Origin: Holothuria scabra
Taxonomy: Eukaryota > Echinodermata > Holothuroidea > Aspidochirotida > Holothuriidae
DNA: 64,000 bases
Assembly: GCA_037179385.1 (NCBI GenBank)
Contig: CM074200.1
Span: forward strand, 35,839,884-35,903,883
Reading direction: 5' to 3'
Position numbers and translations under genes: made by a program. This document shows positions 11,636 to 23,344 of the stretch, piece by piece; the first letter of the stretch is position 1; every line of letters begins with the position of its first letter. The notes under the pieces were generated by a model. That model had not been told where the DNA came from, did not search any database, and saw only the letters and a program-made list of their open reading frames with translations.

Positions 11636-12754
11636 CTTGGACTCTGCATTGCTTGCCCCACCTGAAACTGCCTTCTGAGAGACACTCTTATAGCAGTAGG
11701 GAAATTTGAAAGAAGGCAATTGTTAGCAAGGTGTAGAAACTGTTATAGAGAGCTTTTTCACATGACAACTGAAGAATTGAGGGCACCCTCTCTGAAGGGG
11801 TCATTTCACCTTGGAGAAGAAGCATGGTGTAGCATTCTAAGCGTTTCCTTTTTTTAGGTAGTAGATCCTTGACACTTCTTCAAATAGCAATTGCAAAGGA
11901 TTGTGGGATGGAAGTTTGGTATTCTTAGTCACTGTGACAATTACAGCTCAAGTCTCACAGACTAAAATGGCACATATGAAAAAGCTATCCCACAATGCTA
12001 TGTAATTGCTATGTAAAATGGTATATATATATACTTCATGTAAGCCAGCCTCAAACTGGAGACTGATAGACACCTACTAACCCTATTCACACCAGGCTTT
12101 TTGTCTATTTGTCTTCCTCCTTCAGTGGTCTATTCACCTCAGTTTGAGGAAGTCTTACATGAAGCACCTTCTGAAAAAAAGGTCTGTATTGTGCAGGTTA
12201 CTGTGAGTACAAATTTGGAGGTCAAATTAAGTTTTATGGCTGGTAGGTGTAGGGGGGGGGGTGGGTGGATGGGGAGGAAGGGGGTTGTTATCATCATAAC
12301 CAGGTGGTGAAGAAGAAGTAGCAGGCCTGCTTAAAGATTGATGGATGTACTCTAGCAGCCATGGCCATATGGGTCAAGGGGACATGGTGCCCCACAAATG
12401 TCAGATACCTGGTTAAACTGGGCAGATATGTCTTAGTTGGATGGAAATTTGGACAGTTACATTCTGTAGTGAGTCAAGCACAAATCTCCACAGTCCTTAT
12501 GTCATTATTTTCATATGGCAATGCTTATTAATACCAGTGAATAGTTACAGAAAGTCATCCAGTTTTCATATTCATGAGTGCTAAAGAAGCTGGTTGGATT
12601 GTTAAAGTGAGTATAAATATTCACATTGTACATTGAAACTTCTACTGCAACTTTTCTAAGACATACATACTATTGCATAGTATTAGTCAATTCTGATCGC
12701 ATGACTTTGCAGCAAGACTAGTGGCACAACTTGCGGAATAGTGCAATGCTGCCA
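11636..12754. other. No gene recognised
   Basis: Non-coding AT-rich sequence with a short G tract near 12250. No feature supported. Confidence 0.4.
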
Positions 12755-13047
12755 TATCTGATATCCCAAACAGTTCCAATTCTCCCAACCTACTTACTTC
12801 TAGCCCCTCCCACATTTATCTAAAACTCATCTTTATCTAGACACAATTGTTTAAATTGCTTCATGGCTTGTCCCAGTGGTCATACAAGTCCATAATGTGT
12901 AATCAAGACACTCTCAGTGCCCATGCTGTGTAATTTAGCTGTAGTGCATTGTTTGAATGTGATGCCAATCAAAGAGCTGTACCAATTGAGAGTTTTGATA
13001 TATGTATACTGAAACTGTAGTTTAGGGTGACGAATGACTACCTTTAA
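12755..13047 (-). mobile_element. Family A2 MITE, reverse orientation
   Basis: This aligns in reverse with 23044-23344 over nearly the whole length: AACAGTTCCAATTCTCCCAA, GCCCCTCCCACATTTATC, CCATGCTGTGTAATT, GATGCCAATCAAAGAGC, and an end at GTAGTTTAGGGTGACGAATG then CCTTTAA. Confidence 0.68.
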
Positions 13048-14050
13048 CACGATGGTCAATTGTTGCTATGCCATGCAACCGTCATGATAATATGTTCTTT
13101 GCAAATATAAGGCCTTTTTTTTGGCAAACTTACTTGAAAAAGCTTTAAAATACCATGCCATCTGGAACTGATACAAGATTTAATATTTGTAGTGCAATGT
13201 TACTTAGTTGCCATGGATACTGTGAAATAGAATGGTTGTGTTTAAATGTTGGAGAAGATTTCCCTCCAGAACAGAATTTGTGACAAGCTGTCACACTATC
13301 CAAGATGATCAGCTTTGAAGAATAAAATCATTGTTCTTGAATTCATCTTTCTATCTCCCTACGCTGGCCCTGTACATTCAAACAGCTGAATGTTTCTCGG
13401 GGGCATGCATGGGGTTTGTTTGTTGTTGCAGTCATAGGAGACATAGACTATTCAGTTACCTCTAATGCTATCTGATTGAATTGCCTTTCAATGATAAAGT
13501 TCCCTATATTTACTGGACAAGTATGAAAAGTTGAAGTTGATTACTTAGCATCTGTTATTGTGTGAGCATACTTTACAGAATGAACATCACTTTGTAAGGT
13601 CGTTGAACTGATGCACTTATCACTTGTAGGGCGTATCCCCAAACCCCTGGGCATGAATTAGTCAAATGTGTATCATGTTTGTGGTAGATATGATATAGGG
13701 GTGTGTCAAAGATATTCAAATGCTGGGTCCAACCAATCTTGTCCAGCTTCAAAAGGTTTCTCGTCCTAAAAAACGATAAGAGCAAAAGACAGAAACTTCT
13801 CAAGTGTTTCATGTAATTTTGGATTGTGAGTTTGAGATAAATGATTATGGAGAAGTGTGTGCAGTTCACAACAGGTACATAGCCAGGATTGTGTCTGGGG
13901 AGGGTTTTGATGTAATGGGGGAGGGGCTGGCTCACAATATGAGGAAAAAGTCTAAGGATAAAGAGAAAAACCCGCTATTTTAGATATTTTTTGCATTGCA
14001 AAGTTGGGTCATTGGGGGTTCTAACCCCCAAAACCCTCCCCGAGGCTACA
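13048..14050. other. No gene; possible repeat near 13870-14050
   Basis: At about 13874-13930 and 14005-14050 there are inversely related words (GTACATAGCCAGG...GGGGAGGG versus CCTCCCCGAGGCTACACC), suggesting another short inverted-repeat element. Otherwise nothing recognised. Confidence 0.35.
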
Positions 14051-14451
14051 CCACTGGTTCACAATGCTGTGTGGTGACTTCCAGAATAAACACCTAAATT
14101 TTGTCCTGGGTCAATTGTTTTAACCCCTTACAGTTTTCATCCTTAAAGGGCCAAACCTCTCACCCCAAACTGCACTTTTGGTATGGAGGTACCGAAATTC
14201 TCAATTAGCTCAGCTCTTTGATTGACAGCTAATTCAAACAGTGCAGGGTACCAAAGCTAACAGTGTATTACACAGCATGAATGGTACTGAGAGTATTTTG
14301 ATTATATAAATTGAGTTTTTCTATACTCACCTTTAAGCAATAAACTGAGATTGTATCTGGATGAGGATGAATCTCAGACAATTGTGGGAAGGCTTAATTA
14401 AGAAGGTTGGGAGAATTGGTACTGTTTGGGGTGAGAGAACTGGGCCTTTAA
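14051..14451 (+). repeat. Left copy of ~400-bp local duplication
   Basis: The segment beginning CCACTGGTTCACAATGCTGT, with about 90 bp of non-MITE sequence plus a whole family A MITE, is repeated 1173 bp downstream at 15224-15618. The flanking part is almost identical and the MITE parts are roughly 90% identical by eye. Confidence 0.85.
14143..14451 (+). mobile_element. Family A TTAA MITE, copy 3
   Basis: Full-length 309-bp copy with TTAAAGGGCCAAACCTCTC at the left end and GAGAGAACTGGGCCTTTAA at the right end. It sits inside the duplicated block. Confidence 0.83.
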
Positions 14452-14826
14452 GCTGTAATGTAACTCTTTTTTCTCTCCTTGTACCAATCTGAATCCTTTT
14501 GTCCCATGGGTTATAAATTAGTCATGACTTCCTAATGTTTCCATTCAAATGTAGGCTTCTTAGGTTATCCCAATTTCCCCTCTACTCTGAAAAAAATCAT
14601 TTAAGTCCCCTCATTTACTTCACCCTCTCAGTTCCCCCCCCCCCCCCACTGAGATGTTAACAAATTTTTGGAGATATAGAAACCCAGAATGAAAGAATGT
14701 GAAACAAACTTTGGGTGAATTTGAGTGTGGTTCAAATGGTGGACCATTGGTTGTAAATCCAAACTCCTGTAGCATATTAGGATGCCACAAATAGTCATTT
14801 TCTAGCAATAATGTATGTGAGTCAGT

Positions 14827-15165
14827 TTGATGAGGTACAAGAGCTCAGTTCCTAACTTACACAGTCTATCTTCCAGTTGTTGCTCACAGGTTTGTTTTCC
14901 CTATTTCATTATTCATGCTGAGCACCAAACACTGTGATGTACAGTAGGTTCCATTTTTAAATGCTTTAATATGACCTGGGGGCTGTTCCACAAAGAGTTA
15001 CGCACAATCTTAAGTTTGATTCACTATACTTAAGCCAACAGTAAATCATACTTAAGATTGTGCATAACTCTTTGTGGAACAGGCCCCTGGCTAGGAGTGA
15101 GTCAAACTCCTACTGGCTGTAAGTTGGATGCTGTAGTGTAAGCACTTGACCATGCAGTCAGCTAT
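14827..15165 (-). repeat. Family E SINE-like repeat, split by a palindromic insertion
   Basis: The left part has CTTCCAGTTGTTGCTCACAG, GTTTTCCCTATTTCATT and TGCTGAGCACCAA. The right part has AAGCACTTGACCATGCAGTC, which is the reverse of the tRNA-like head. Alignment with 56935-57150 breaks exactly at the hairpin element 14978-15087. The left boundary is approximate. Confidence 0.6.
14978..15087. mobile_element. Palindromic MITE-like element, 38-bp arms
   Basis: The left arm 14978-15015 (GGGGGCTGTTCCACAAAGAG...) and right arm 15050-15087 (...CTCTTTGTGGAACAGGCCCC) are inverted repeats with two or three mismatches around a 34-bp spacer. The element would form a long hairpin. It interrupts a SINE-like repeat, and CCTGG-like words on both sides could be a target duplication. 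Confidence 0.75.
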
Positions 15166-15223
15166 CAAGCGACAATATTTGGTACTATTCTGGTTCCACT
15201 ACATACAAAACTTAAAGGGCCAA

Positions 15224-15618
15224 CCACTGGTTCACAATGCTGTGTGGTGACTTCCAGAATAAACACCTAAATTTTGTCCTGGGTCAATTGTTTTAACCCC
15301 TTACAGTTTCCATCCTTAAAGGGCCAAACCTCTCACCCCAAACTGCACTTTTGGTATGGGGGTACCAAAATTCTCAATTGGCTCAGCTCTTTGATTGACA
15401 GCTTATTCAAACAATGCAGAGTACCAAAGCTTATATTACACAGCATGAACAGTACTAAGGGTGTTTTGATTGTATAAATTGAGTTTTTCTATACTCATCT
15501 TGAAGCAATAAACTGAGATTGCATCTGGATGAGGATGAATTCCAGACAATTGTGGGAGGCTTCAGTGAGACGGTTAGTATAAGTTGTACTATTTGGGGTG
15601 AGAGAACTGGGCCTTTAA
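15224..15618 (+). repeat. Right copy of ~400-bp local duplication
   Basis: Direct repeat of 14051-14451. Just left of it, 15211-15223 reads CTTAAAGGGCCAA. That is the first bases of a family A MITE end, which then switch to CCACTGG. So the junction falls inside a MITE terminus. Confidence 0.83.
15316..15618 (+). mobile_element. Family A TTAA MITE, copy 4
   Basis: Full-length copy of 303 bp, starting TTAAAGGGCCAAACCTCTC and ending GAGAACTGGGCCTTTAA. It was carried within the local duplication. Confidence 0.83.
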
Positions 15619-17904
15619 ACAGACGTGGTAACTCTTCCACACCTCTAGGTTGTGGGTATTAACTGCTCATTTGCCTGTAGGTTACTCATTGCATAGTTAG
15701 TTGTGAACTATTATGTACTTTCACTGATGTATTAAAGAGATACAGTATACATCAATGTTGGTTTCAGACTGTCAGATACTTTAATACTTAGATTACTCAC
15801 ATTTGTAGACAAAGGGAAAGATAGATTCTGTCATGAGTGTTTTGTTCAATTATCTTCAAAGTACAGTACGGTGTCATGTGGAATCTATTATACCTACAGT
15901 ACAATCTTCAACAAAAATGATGGGATAACACAAGCAAAGCGAGCAATGAGCAGATTACAAGCCGTCCTAAAATTTTAATATTGATGCGAGGAGGGGGTGT
16001 TTGTCCCATGTATTTTTGTAAAGGATTGTAGATTACAATGCAGATCACCCCAATACTGTAAAACTAGCAATAGACCACCTGTAAACAGAGACTTCATATG
16101 GGAATGGTTACCTCTAAATCGCCTACAGCAGGATTTTTCACGGAATCGGTCTGTGAGCTTACATGCCAAAACGGTATTACATAATCTAATTGAATGATAT
16201 TTTAGCTTCCTTCCAATTCGATGTCAAAATGACAAGGGTTTTCTCTGTCCAATCAAATTGAATCTTAAAATTGTTTTAGGGAAAGATATGTAAATTTTTA
16301 TTTCACTTGACATTATTTGACCAATGACACTAGGCAAGAGTTATGGCAAGTTTTGTTTGCTTCTATCCACCAAAAACACCCTAAAATATGTGTTTCCAAT
16401 AGGAAAAACATAAAACCACTTCTTTTTTAACTGGAAATTGACGAGACTTTTTGTCACTACATAAAAATTGGACTTAAAGCAGTTTAAAGGGAACTGGTTA
16501 AGGGAGTCACTTGTGAGTGAAATGTGTTAATTTATCATGTATTTGGGCAGGAGGGGCTCAATTTGTCATATTTTCATTGTGATTCACACAGTGACAAAGC
16601 ATGTACACTGAACACATATGCACTAAACATATGCCAGTGGCATTCTGTACCCTTTTACTGAAAACAAGTATCATTTCATCCTTCAATGAGAAGTTCATGA
16701 TACTTACAGTTTAGGATATTATTTGGGTTTGAAAATATTTTGACCCAACAAAGTAGTTCTAAAAAATTAAAGATATAGACAAGATAGGTGCAACTCTTAT
16801 GTAGTAGATGCAACTCTTATGTAGTAATATAGTCATTAGCAGAACTGAACTAAAGCACTACAATTCTGTCATCCAAGATGAGAAAAAAATGGCATCTGGT
16901 TGAGTCTGTCTGATAACCAGTTGAGCAGATTTCACAAATTTATAATTCAATAGTTTACTACATCAAGAAAGTGTATCATACTGTACAAATTACTAGGCCC
17001 TATACAATAGTTCATTTGTCTTTCATTCAATTCATTGAAATTAAAAGAAAATCATAAAAAAGCAAACAGTTTAAAATGAACATGAAAGTACTGTTGATAA
17101 GTACCTGTCAACCAAATAAATGAGTTTTATAATTTGCATGATTCCAATGGTACGCACATTCCTTGAATTTTGAAGCATGTGAGTGCGATCATACATCCTC
17201 ACTTGGCTCAAATCTCTGTGAGATGTGTAATTTTTTTGCACACTGAGATTAAAAATGGAACCTCATACTAATCTATAAAAGTTGATAAAACAGCACAGCT
17301 ATCACATTCCTTAATTTTCTAAAGAGTGTGATTTGTAGCACATCTGGCAAATCTAAAACTCAAAATCCTGTAGAGGTACAAATTTTTGAAGGCAGTGTAC
17401 CGCTTTGATGTGATGAAGCATGAATATAAAGTATGAATTATTATGAGATCTTGGCTTATTTTACAATTGTTCATTCACTCATGAAATCTGATTAATTCAC
17501 AGGGGACAGCTAATTTTGATGAGACTGTTATAAGGGCCTGGCTATAAGCATATCAATGGTTAACCAGGGGGCCATTAGAGAGGTGATCAATTTGTCAGAC
17601 TCTTTTGTGGTATGTATTACTGTTGGGGTCACTTTGCCTTTGCAAATGGAATTGAATTAAAAGGGGCTAAAAATTGTCATTAATTACCAATATTTTCATT
17701 AACTTTGCAGTACACAGTGTTGTACAATGAGAGATTCAGAACCTCTGTGGTGATATCTCCAACAGTGAAAAAGAGGTTTGTGCTACCGATGGGTGTGTTT
17801 GAAAATTATTTGTAAGATTTTATGAGAGAGATACAACTTTTTGAGGACATTTTCCATGTTTGGTTATTTTTGTGTTCTTTTGCTGGATTCATAAACTACA
17901 TATA
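15619..17904. other. No gene recognised; small tandem repeat at 16787-16828
   Basis: About 2.3 kb of AT-rich non-coding sequence. The only structure I can support is a two-copy direct repeat of TGCAACTCTTATGTAGTA at about 16787-16828. Confidence 0.4.
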
Positions 17905-18050
17905 CATGTATTGGGTTAGGTTAGATGGAGTTTAAAGGCAGTTTCCAACCCTTGGTTCAAGTTGATGCAACCACGACCTTTTCTTCAGTTGTGGCTCACA
18001 GGCTTGTTTTCCCTACTTCATTGCTTATAAATGTATGTACATGTATTGGG
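17905..18050 (-). repeat. Family E SINE-like fragment
   Basis: It contains GGGTTAGGTTAGATGGAGTT, CTTCAGTTGTGGCTCACAG and GTTTTCCCTACTTCATTGCT, matching the tail half of family E. The tRNA-like head is absent. Confidence 0.5.
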
Positions 18051-19396
18051 ACTTAAATTCATCATGTGTTTACAGTATATATTCTGAAATTGTAACCACC
18101 TCAATTGTGGATTTGCTCACACTGCATGTACAGTACCACAATTCACATTGTGGATTGAACCATGTGTACTAAGCATAAGTGTCCTCCAGCATGGAAGATC
18201 TGGGACCTAATTGCAAGGCCTCTCATTTTGGAAAACTCTTACTGGGTACCTGGATGCAATTACCTGTCTGGTACCAACCTAGTTCTGGCAAAGACATTAT
18301 TGCCAGCAAAGCTTTTAGATCACTTTCATTTTTTTAACTTAATTCTTTTGACCTTGAAATTTTAACTTGACTAAACTTTCAGAAATGCTGGGAATCTGAG
18401 GAGAATAAATACAGTATACTGAGAATAAATGCATCTAATATTTCAAAACCTGTAATTTCATTTTATAAATTATACAGTCGAAAATGTCGATCTCTTGATA
18501 TCTTATAATTTGTGTAGATGCAATACACATTACATACTGTTATTATACAGCCACACATTGACTAGGCTTACAACACTTTCCTCACCATATACAAATTAGG
18601 TACCTTTGCCTTGATTCTCATCTATTGTAAATGGACTCCATTAGGATCATCAATCACTCAGGTACTCCTCTTTGGCTTGGGACAAAATTATCCTTTAGAT
18701 TTTTATTTCACATTCCCAGAGCAAGATTTTTTTGTATACTACAGCTGTCAATCATTCTTGTATACTACCTCCCAAAATAAACCTTGCTTGGAGAAACTTT
18801 TATCTCCATCCAAAAAATAAATCTTACAGATTTGTGTTTAGTGCTTTTTTGTCTCGTCGCTCTCCCTTCAAGCTACATGTCATTTTGAGAGTATTTTTGG
18901 AGAGTGAAGGAGATGAAAAATGTAATTAAGAGAAAGCAAAATGACATCATTTTGACAAGAAAACCACTTAAAAGTAGCACTATAGAAACATCAGTAATTG
19001 TCAAGAACATTTGCATTAATTACAAATCAGCCAGGCTAGTTTATTTACTTAAAATCTTGAGGTGCAGTTGGAAGGTTTATTAGCTTAAAATGCTTGCCTC
19101 AGTTGGCATCTCCCTGTCTGAATGGGATACGTGGAGAGTTATTGCCCTACAGAAGCTACTTCTATTGTGTACTGTACATGAGTTATGTATGGCACAGTTG
19201 CCTACCTGTGCAACTTTATCATGTCAAATCAATTATCATGTCTTGATATTTTCATTTTCGGTACAAAACTAAATCATATTTGTTCCATTTTCAAAGTCAC
19301 AATTTTAATATTTCATAATTTATCATAAACAGCCAAGAATTACTGCTCTTTAGGACAAACCGAATCATTCCCATAACACACCCATTAACATATCCC
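18051..19396. other. No gene recognised
   Basis: AT-rich sequence with only chance reading frames and nothing supported. Confidence 0.4.
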
Positions 19397-19656
19397 TTAA
19401 AGGTCAAGAGCAGTCCCCCAAACTTATTTTGAAGCACTAGCTAAAAATATTTCAATTTTCTTGTTTTTTCGCTTCAAAGGATCTTCTGTCATATTTTATG
19501 ACTTCAATATTGCATGCAAGGTAAACCAAGCAGTTTCTTCTTGTAAATTTTGCATTTGAGAAGAGAACTGTTGTCACATTACTCTCAATGGCCAGTCATG
19601 AAACTGGACAGTCTACGACTTTTCTTCAAGTTGGGGTGACTGCTCTTTCCCTTTAA
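19397..19656 (-). mobile_element. TTAA MITE, family B copy 2
   Basis: It starts TTAAAGGTCAAGAGCAGTCC and ends GGTGACTGCTCTTTCCCTTTAA, as inverted repeats within TTAA (260 bp). The interior is in the reverse order compared with 11363-11635, with GCAAGGTAAACCAAGCAG followed by CTCAATGGCCAGTCATGAAA. Confidence 0.72.
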
Positions 19657-19799
19657 TACATTCATTCACACATTTCTTGCATGTGTAGTGAGCTCAGTTC
19701 AAGGCGGTTGACTCTTTACACATGGATGCATACCTATGATATTTTGCAACAATGATTACGATAATTCGTTTATTTTAAAATTGTGAAACTAAACCCTTC

Positions 19800-20150
19800 T
19801 GCAAGTCATAGCCTGCTGTTCCTAAGAATTCTACCCGTGAAGCTGTAAACAGAGAGTGAAACGAAAAACCAGTGATTCACCAGTCTGATGCCCGTTACCC
19901 TTCCGTCATTGTCGTTGTATGAACGTAAGCAAAGTTGCCTGGATACCAGCTAAGTACAACTATTTCTGCTCCGTAGCATTTTATAAAGATTACTCCTTCC
20001 GTCTCGATTGCTGACCTTCAGGCAGCAGCTCTTGCAATTTAGGAAGTATTTTAAAGGTTACTCTGCTTGGGAGGCTTTCACTGGTGGATAAACGGTAAAA
20101 ATTTGAGATTAATTAAATGCCCATCACAGACTCGGCATGGCTGATGGGCG
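19800..20150 (+). promoter_or_regulatory. CpG-enriched patch; candidate distal promoter/5' exon
   Basis: The surrounding DNA is strongly CpG-poor, yet about a dozen CpGs occur here (ACCCGTGA, GCCCGTTACC, CTTCCGTCATTGTCGTTG, CTTCCGTCTCGATTG and others). A possible splice donor, AAACG|GTAAAAAT, occurs near 20094. It lies about 13.5 kb upstream of the tetraspanin start codon and in the same orientation, so it could be the gene's promoter and a non-coding first exon. This rests only on composition; an unmethylated transposon is an alternative. Confidence 0.25.
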
Positions 20151-21052
20151 GCACGTTAAAGATGTGTTAGACAACATTTGACAAAAGACAAAAGTTGTTT
20201 GGATAGGCAAAGTTCAATCTTTGGGCTTAGGGAAACTATAATACACAAAGTGTAGATAATATGCAAAGCGTAGATCTGTATAGTACCTCTGTGCATGACT
20301 GCGTTTTGATTTCAGATGGCTGCTTGATTGCTAAGTTGCTAACAGCAAGAAATGTTGAAAATAAAGGCAGACAGTTGTACCATTTGTACCAATTGAAACT
20401 GGTCCCCTTCCTGAAAACCCCATGGGTGGTCATTAATTAATTGTCCAGTAACCAATAGAAATGACCAGCACTATTTATACCCTAGCTACAACATTATACT
20501 TGGGATTTATCAAACTTTAGTAAGAAATTTCCCCTTTGCAAAATTGCCTTTTCTTTCAGGGGAGGGGGGAGGGGTGTGTGGTTGGATATATTGGCAGAAG
20601 GATGTCAGATAAAGCACTATCCCCATATCCATGGGGGCTAACACTGGTGTGAGCAATGAGAAGCAAACAGATGGTCTTTGGAAAGGCTTCAATTATTAAC
20701 TGAAACAGGAGAAAGGAAATCCTGCTAAGATGAGATTTCCACTTTAAAGAACACTGGAAAATTGATCACTGATGTGCAGCGGTTTTCAATATATGTTTAG
20801 AGCTGTAGCACTTTCATAGTAGGAGAGTATGGACAAAAACTGTTTTGGGCTACCATGCAGTTAAGTAATCTGTTTCTAGGAATTAAACTTTCCTTGCTTG
20901 TTTTGTTTGTTAGAGTGTTATCATTGAAGTACTGTAGATTAGTTGCATTGTTCATACTTTAATGAGCTGCAAAATATTAAATTGTTAGTCTATTGTGCCA
21001 AGCATGACAGTCTTTGTCACTGTTCTTCTTCATTCTGCTGTAGGGAAAGCCA
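20151..21052. other. No gene recognised
   Basis: Non-coding AT-rich sequence with a short G-rich run near 20560-20580. No supported feature. Confidence 0.4.
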
Positions 21053-21370
21053 GGAATTCTGCCAGAAACTCAAAAAATGGGGCATTTAGTACTGCTAAAT
21101 CCTAAGTTCAAATTGATACTGTCCTACAGTACGTGCTGAAGTTATGAGTTTTTTCAATGGGGAAGGAGAGCTTTCGTAGAGGTGTTAGGTGCAATTTGAA
21201 GGGTTTTAAAGCTTATTAGTGTATTAAGATTGAAAAGCTGCAACAGTATCCTCTTTTTAAATTAGAAACCAAAATGCCGACATTTTTTTATTTCAATGAA
21301 CATATGGTGGGGGAGGGGGGAGCTAGTTTTACCCTCCTGCTGGAAAGGGGTTGACGAATTCCCAGCAACA
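21053..21370 (+). repeat. Dispersed repeat family F, copy 1
   Basis: It shares ordered landmarks with 30648-30985 and 55958-56240: ATTCTGCCAGAAACTC, a TTTAGTACTGCTAAATCC block, TTGAAGGGTTTTAAAG, and a right part with CTGCTGGAAAGGGG. It is non-coding and probably a MITE whose ends are not clearly resolved. Confidence 0.55.
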
Positions 21371-21509
21371 CCCCCCCTCCCCCACGTGACAAAAACACTG
21401 GACATCTCAGTGCTGTCAACAGAAGATATTTCCTGGATTAGGATAGTCTGCAATATTGTAAAATAAGTACATGTAAAACTGATGTTCCTTTTCAAAATCT
21501 TAATTTTTA

Positions 21510-21510
<1 letters not shown>

Positions 21511-21540
<30 letters not shown>

Positions 21541-22630
21541 TAACAGTTCTTATATAGCGCCTTACACAAGAAGTCTCAAAGCGCTAAAACTATACAACAT
21601 GCCGTCAATAAGACAAAGTAAACAAATGAGTTTTCAAGTTAGTTTTAAATTGTCCAACAGTGGAAGAGTTCTTGACAAAAGATGGAAGGTCATTCCACAG
21701 TTTCGGAAAGGCGTTGTAAAAGGATAGTATGATCAATGGTATCAAAAGCAGCAGAATAGTCCAATAATACAAGAACAGATTCCTTTCCTTTATCAGCTGA
21801 AAGCAGCAAGTCATTGTAAACCCTTAGAAGGGCAGATTCTGTAGAATGGTGGCTTCTGTAAGCAGACTGATACTTGCTGTGAAGGTTATTATGCGAGAGG
21901 TAATCTTGGATCTGTAATACAGCAGCACGTTCAATTGACTTAGCAAGAAATTTGAGATTAGCTACTGGACGATAGTTTTTGAGATTCTCACAGTCAAGCT
22001 TTGCATTTTTAATAAGAGGAGTAATGTGCGCAACTTTTAGCGACTCTGGAAAAATACCAGTCTGTAGTGAACCATTAATAATCTTTGTTATGATAGGAGC
22101 CAGTTCTTTGATGCATTTCTTGAGAAGCCAAGTAGGTATAGGATCCATAGAACAAGAAGTTGTTGGAGAGTTCTGAATAATACTAGAGACTTTTTCCACA
22201 CTAATCAGAGAAAATCCTCTAAAAGAACTAGTACAAGGCTCACAAGGAATATGTGGATCATTGTTAGCTGGCATATTATAAAGATCCTCCTTAATACATT
22301 TCACTTTATTGGCAAAGAAGTTACTAAAATTATTGGCAAGGGATGGCTGAGTACTAAAACCATGAGGAAGAACATGTTTAGAATCAGGAGCACTTAGACT
22401 GTTGACCTTTTGAAAAAGTTGACGAGAGTTACATTCTTCAAAGTAATGTTGATAATGGTTACGCTTAGAATCAAGAATCATGTTCTTATATAAGTATGCT
22501 TGGTCACGAAAGATCTGTTTGTGGACTTCAAGTTTACTTTTCAACCACAGGCGTTCAGCACGGCGAAGTTTCTGTTTTTCTTTCCTAAGATTGTTCCTAA
22601 AATTAGAGATCTTTTGTACAAAATTTGATT
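21511..22630 (-). mobile_element. L2/CR1-like LINE with internal deletion
   Basis: On the minus strand the element begins near 22630 (LRKEKQKLRRAERLWLKSKL) and passes through the linker between endonuclease and RT, including SMDPIPTWLLKKC and NYRPVANL. It reaches LLDYSAAFDTIDH (RT motif A). It then jumps directly to the C-terminal KLWNDLPSFVKNSS in another frame, and ends with the 3' UTR and a (TTA)n tail at 21511. Motif B, YADD and the thumb are missing, so this copy cannot make a functional RT. Compared with 1-651 and 897-1655, the shared parts are identical or nearly so. Confidence 0.88.
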
Positions 22631-23043
22631 ATTCTTTTCAGCACACCCCCCAAAAGACTGATAGACTATTTCATGTCAAGTTCACTTAAGCTGCATGTGA
22701 CTGAAATTGTTTGTTTATTTGAAAAGTTAGCCATTAGAATGGTTTTGCTATAATAGCTAACAAGGCTTCCTACTCCACACATTTATAGAAAATCTGGTAA
22801 TTTACACCACCCCTCCTCACCTCCTATTTACAATATGTAACCCTGCAATGATGTCATGAAAATTTGTAATTATTTTCAGGGCCTGGAAAAAATTTGAAAT
22901 CTGAAGCAGCACAGTCTTTTACCTGCCTGACTTAAAAATAGAAAGATTTTCATCTTTCAGCCAAAAAGTTGGGAGATAAGAAGAAAAACCAAGATGTTGC
23001 TACAATTTTCAATGAAAACAATGCAAATGGCTGCTTGTAAAGC
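22631..23043. other. No gene recognised
   Basis: Short AT-rich interval between a LINE and a MITE. Nothing supported. Confidence 0.4.
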
Positions 23044-23344
23044 TTAAAGGCAGTCATTCGTCACCCCAAACTACAGTTTCAGTATACATATATCAAAACT
23101 CTCAATTGGTACAGCTCTTTGATTGGCATCACATTCAAACAATGCATCATAGCTAAATTACACAGCATGGGCACTGAGAGTGTCTTGATTACACATTATG
23201 GACTTGTATGGCCACTGGGACAAGCCATGAAGCAATAAACAAGGATTGTGTCTGGATAAAGATGAGTTTTAGATAAATGTGGAAGGGGCTAGAAGTAGGT
23301 TGGGAGAATTGGAACTGTTTGGAATGATGAAAATATGCCTTTAA
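23044..23344 (+). mobile_element. Family A2 TTAA MITE
   Basis: It starts TTAAAGGCAGTCATTCGTCA and ends in GGAATGATGAAAATATGCC then TTTAA. It shares the internal order of family A (TTTGATTGGCATCACATTC, ACACAGCATGGGCACTGAGA, GAAGCAATAAAC) but differs throughout, so it is a sister subfamily with 12755-13047. Confidence 0.7.

Noticed and set aside
13573..13935. 120-codon minus-strand frame
   Set aside because: No domain, and the start region overlaps a GGGG/CCCC-ended repeat. Composition is like the surrounding non-coding DNA.
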